Below are positions 63,001 to 64,000 of a stretch of DNA of 64,000 bases, one piece after another; positions within the stretch are counted from its first letter, which is position 1; each line of letters starts with the position of its first letter. The notes below the pieces were generated by a model. It searched no databases. It had not been told where the DNA came from and saw only the letters and a program-made list of their open reading frames with translations. Position numbers and translations under genes: made by a program. The DNA is from Fagopyrum homotropicum (taxonomy: Eukaryota > Streptophyta > Magnoliopsida > Caryophyllales > Polygonaceae). The stretch spans positions 28,021,501 to 28,085,500 of the forward strand of contig BSWB01000004.1 of NCBI GenBank assembly GCA_033239125.1. The letters run 5' to 3'.

Positions 63001-63653
63001 GGTATGCATTTCTTGGACCTAATTCTACCTTTCCGGTAATTGTTAGTTCTGATTTAAGAATAGTTGAACATAGTAAGCTCATGGTTGTCCTTAGGAAACA
63101 TAGAAAAGCTTTAGGATATACTATAGAGGACTTAGTTGGAATCAAACCTTCCCTATGCATGCATAAGATATTAATGGAAGAGGACTTTAGGACTTCGCGA
63201 CAACCTCAAAGGCGGTTGAATCCGACCATGAAGGAGGTTGTCAAGAAGGAAATTCTTAAACTTCTTGATGCAGGTATCATCTACCCTATCTCCGATAGCA
63301 AGTGGGTGAGTCCGGTACAAGTTGTTCCGAAGAAGGGAGGAATGACGGTCATCACCAACAAGAATAACGAACTCATTCCTACCCGAACCGTAACAGGATG
63401 GCGGATGTGCATAGACTATCGCAAGCTAAACAACGCGACGAGGAAGGACCACTTCCCACTACCCTTCATCGACCAAATGCTTGAAAGGTTAGTACAACAT
63501 TTGCACTTTTGCTATCTTGACGGTTATAGTGGTTTCTTTCAGATTCCGATACACCCGGATGATCAAGAGAAGACCACATTCACGTGCCCGTGGGGTACGT
63601 TCGCCTATAGGAGGATGCCGTTCGGGCTTTGCAACGCCCCAACCACCTTTTAA
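60048..63653 (+). CDS. I gag-pol: Gag, protease and RT, open to a nonsense codon in RT
   Basis: 1201 residues from ATG 60048. An upstream in-frame ATG (59961) matches the start used by relatives but is closed by TAA at 60039. Gag: charged coil (QSELAEKEAQLQWSEKTRRE), capsid domain (SPHQHLQNFEIMMETMKP, LSWYQALPSGKLETWEDL), a long Asn-rich tract (about residues 385-450) and no CCHC knuckle. A Lys/Glu repeat (KEKEKEKGKEK) precedes protease: CDLGASVSIIPLALC and ILGRPFL. The linker contains CCACGGCCGTGG motif copies (62704-62715 and around 62755-62825). RT: KWVSPVQVVPKKGG, CIDYRKLN, FCYLDGYSGFFQIP, RRMPFGLCNAPTTF, then TAA at 63651-63653 where relatives have CAA (Gln); a single C-to-T change. Confidence 0.9.
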   Translation: MAEERERDLQSELAEKEAQLQWSEKTRREETDHHQMKVDDLTDMMFQMRLEINNLKEKKKRRRPGRSVRANSSNEDSDSSMPSLEEINPTINVNPFFPRPAGNRRVSPRNVRIERVDEEPRTLGQRMDPTQQPRRLGVNFDADDVQGFSFNPQVITIVRQNQFGGTSAESPHQHLQNFEIMMETMKPKNATTNSYKLKPFFFSLKGKALSWYQALPSGKLETWEDLSSEFLTKFFPPSKTAELRGKINAFSMRSNESLFQSWERFQDLLLDCPHHGISKLALLEIYYKGLDVETQFKLQSLSCGTFMDMRKDDAWDFIEKQARVIKKYSHRKVEANHGDQGAKLSQAAQTQIFSLNTEIKELKEAIKTNFPKHKEQDVGYLGNNNNHNGNENTNRNNRNNNRNNWNNNNNRNNNWNNNRGSNNNNWRSNQQNSGNSYPSNSGNSLTPPSSSSTPLKSQGQTSNGGSTSGKEKPDPMLETILGKLQGLETRIIKVDDHITKVDKAQKVLENQMFSHAEEVPRNQGKLPGKTEDNPKGRVMAITTRSGVTTTDPQPKFVEVPVEKEKEKEKGKEKEDVYVPPPAYKPPLPFPQSRARARLDKQFGKFIELMSKLHINIPFIDAIVGMPAYGKFLKEILSNKRKLEDFGEVKMSSDSSDLIKTMKEKMPPKLKDPGSFCIPIRVRDVTYDALCDLGASVSIIPLALCRKIGLGNPKPVKMTLYMADRSITRPVSIVEDVPVKLGKLYVPIDFVVLDFPADSPVPIILGRPFLATSGCIVDCKNARLAFDIGEEKVEFVLSTLVKEPIFDEDIFNIQDEEGLSREEVSAILFKDPLQKVITMSLMDIGEEEECNEAIEALEAQEEVCEEEFEKLHDEAENVRIHGHTLYSTAVDFTNKSVEHSRGLHGRGENRETVFTFHAQNHGRGECREAVILGDSEGNCVSSSTSLDSSPTPSTSLDTSKEALDTPQEPLETLIVMELKPLPTHLRYAFLGPNSTFPVIVSSDLRIVEHSKLMVVLRKHRKALGYTIEDLVGIKPSLCMHKILMEEDFRTSRQPQRRLNPTMKEVVKKEILKLLDAGIIYPISDSKWVSPVQVVPKKGGMTVITNKNNELIPTRTVTGWRMCIDYRKLNNATRKDHFPLPFIDQMLERLVQHLHFCYLDGYSGFFQIPIHPDDQEKTTFTCPWGTFAYRRMPFGLCNAPTTF

Positions 63654-64000
63654 CGGTGCATGATGGTCATCTTCTCCGAATATATAGAGGAAATCATGGA
63701 GGTTTTTATGGATGACTTCTCCGTTTATGGTTCCTCTTTTGACAATTGTCTTTCTAACCTTGCTCTTGTATTACAAAGGTGTGAAGACACTAACCTAGTT
63801 CTTAATTGGGAGAAGTGTCAATTCATGGTGAAGGAAGGCATTGTATTAGGACACTTAATCTCTAGTAGAGGGATTGAGGTGGATAAAGCTAAAATAGAGA
63901 CTATAGAAAAGCTTCCTCCCCCAACTTCGGTGAAAAGGATAAGAAGTTTTTTAGGATATGCTGGATTTTATAGACGCTTCATAAAAGACTTCTCTAAAAT
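63654..64000 (+). pseudogene. I pol: RT continuing past the nonsense codon to the window end
   Basis: The same frame continues: RCMMVIFSEYIEEIMEVFMDDF with the FMDD catalytic box, LVLQRCEDTNLVLNWEKCQF, GIVLGHLISSRGIEVDKAK, FLGYAGFYRRFIKDF. No further break is seen before base 64000. RNase H, integrase and the 3' LTR should lie beyond. Confidence 0.88.

Larger units (their letters stand above)
58250..64000 (+). mobile_element. Element I: Athila-type element, fourth family, 3' part outside window
   Basis: 5' LTR, tRNA-Asp primer site, gag-protease-RT, then the window ends inside RT. It was inserted into H's protease after AAGCA (58245-58249), the likely target copy. It is the least decayed gag-pol here. 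Confidence 0.92.

Noticed and set aside
1..64000. CRISPR arrays, bacterial operons, cellular plant genes, tRNA or rRNA genes
   Set aside because: Nothing with the needed structure was seen; all recognisable coding sequence is retroelement-derived.

Overview
The window is plant nuclear DNA made almost entirely of Athila-type Ty3/gypsy LTR retrotransposons, packed head-on, nested and broken. I see no cellular protein gene, tRNA or rRNA. The plant assignment rests on three points: the primer-binding sites match the 3' end of plant tRNA-Asp (TGGCGCCGTTGCCGGGGA), the gag-protease-RT-RNase H-integrase polyproteins are Athila-like, and an ATHILA ORF-1-like gene lies 3' of integrase. Such dense nesting is typical of gene-poor (peri)centromeric heterochromatin of an angiosperm. 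I cannot name the species.

Layout. Element A (+, 1-7439; its 5' part is outside the window) carries protease, integrase, an ORF-1 relic and a 3' LTR. A non-coding stretch follows (7440-8229) with a possible Tat/Ogre-like remnant, a 160-bp foldback and a cluster of GC-rich palindromes. From about 8230 to 58249 lie two tandem minus-strand elements of a second family, F (about 8230-53850) and H (52330-58249), which share one LTR (52330-53850). F has been hit by a solo LTR (S1, 11018-12741) and by element D (minus, 13809-49197). Element E (+, 22229-45866) sits in D's gag. Element B (minus, 23037-35462) sits in E's 5' LTR. A 2.5-kb solo LTR of an unrelated type (S2, 24369-26844) sits in B's 3' LTR. 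This gives five levels, F > D > E > B > S2; target-site duplications are visible for S1, D (4 of 5 bases), B and S2. Element I (+, from 58250 to the window end) was inserted into H's protease.

Families and coding state. A, B, D and S1 share one LTR family (1.72-1.77 kb). E (1.83 kb), I (1.61 kb) and F/H (1.52 kb) have their own. No element is complete. A and D lack RT-RNase H through the same in-frame deletion but keep integrase and ORF-1. B keeps gag-protease-RT-RNase H but lacks integrase and ORF-1. F lacks the integrase core but has an open ORF-1. H lacks ORF-1. E has no ORF-1 and a broken integrase. I is open from gag into RT with one nonsense codon. All coding copies here are old or defective parts of the normal cycle: Gag shell, protease maturation, RT/RNase H copying primed by tRNA-Asp, and integrase insertion.

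The most unusual signal is that each family carries its own short GC-rich motif scattered through LTR, polyprotein linkers and leaders: CTCGACCGAGG in A/B/D/S1, CCACGGCCGTGG in E and I, GCAGGGGCGG in F/H. The motif clusters sit at matching structural places although their sequences differ. Other notable signals are a 15-nt polypurine-like sequence present twice in each of A, B, D and E, a conserved 3' non-coding block, and four GAGACYTACCCGGT repeats downstream of the LTR TATA box.
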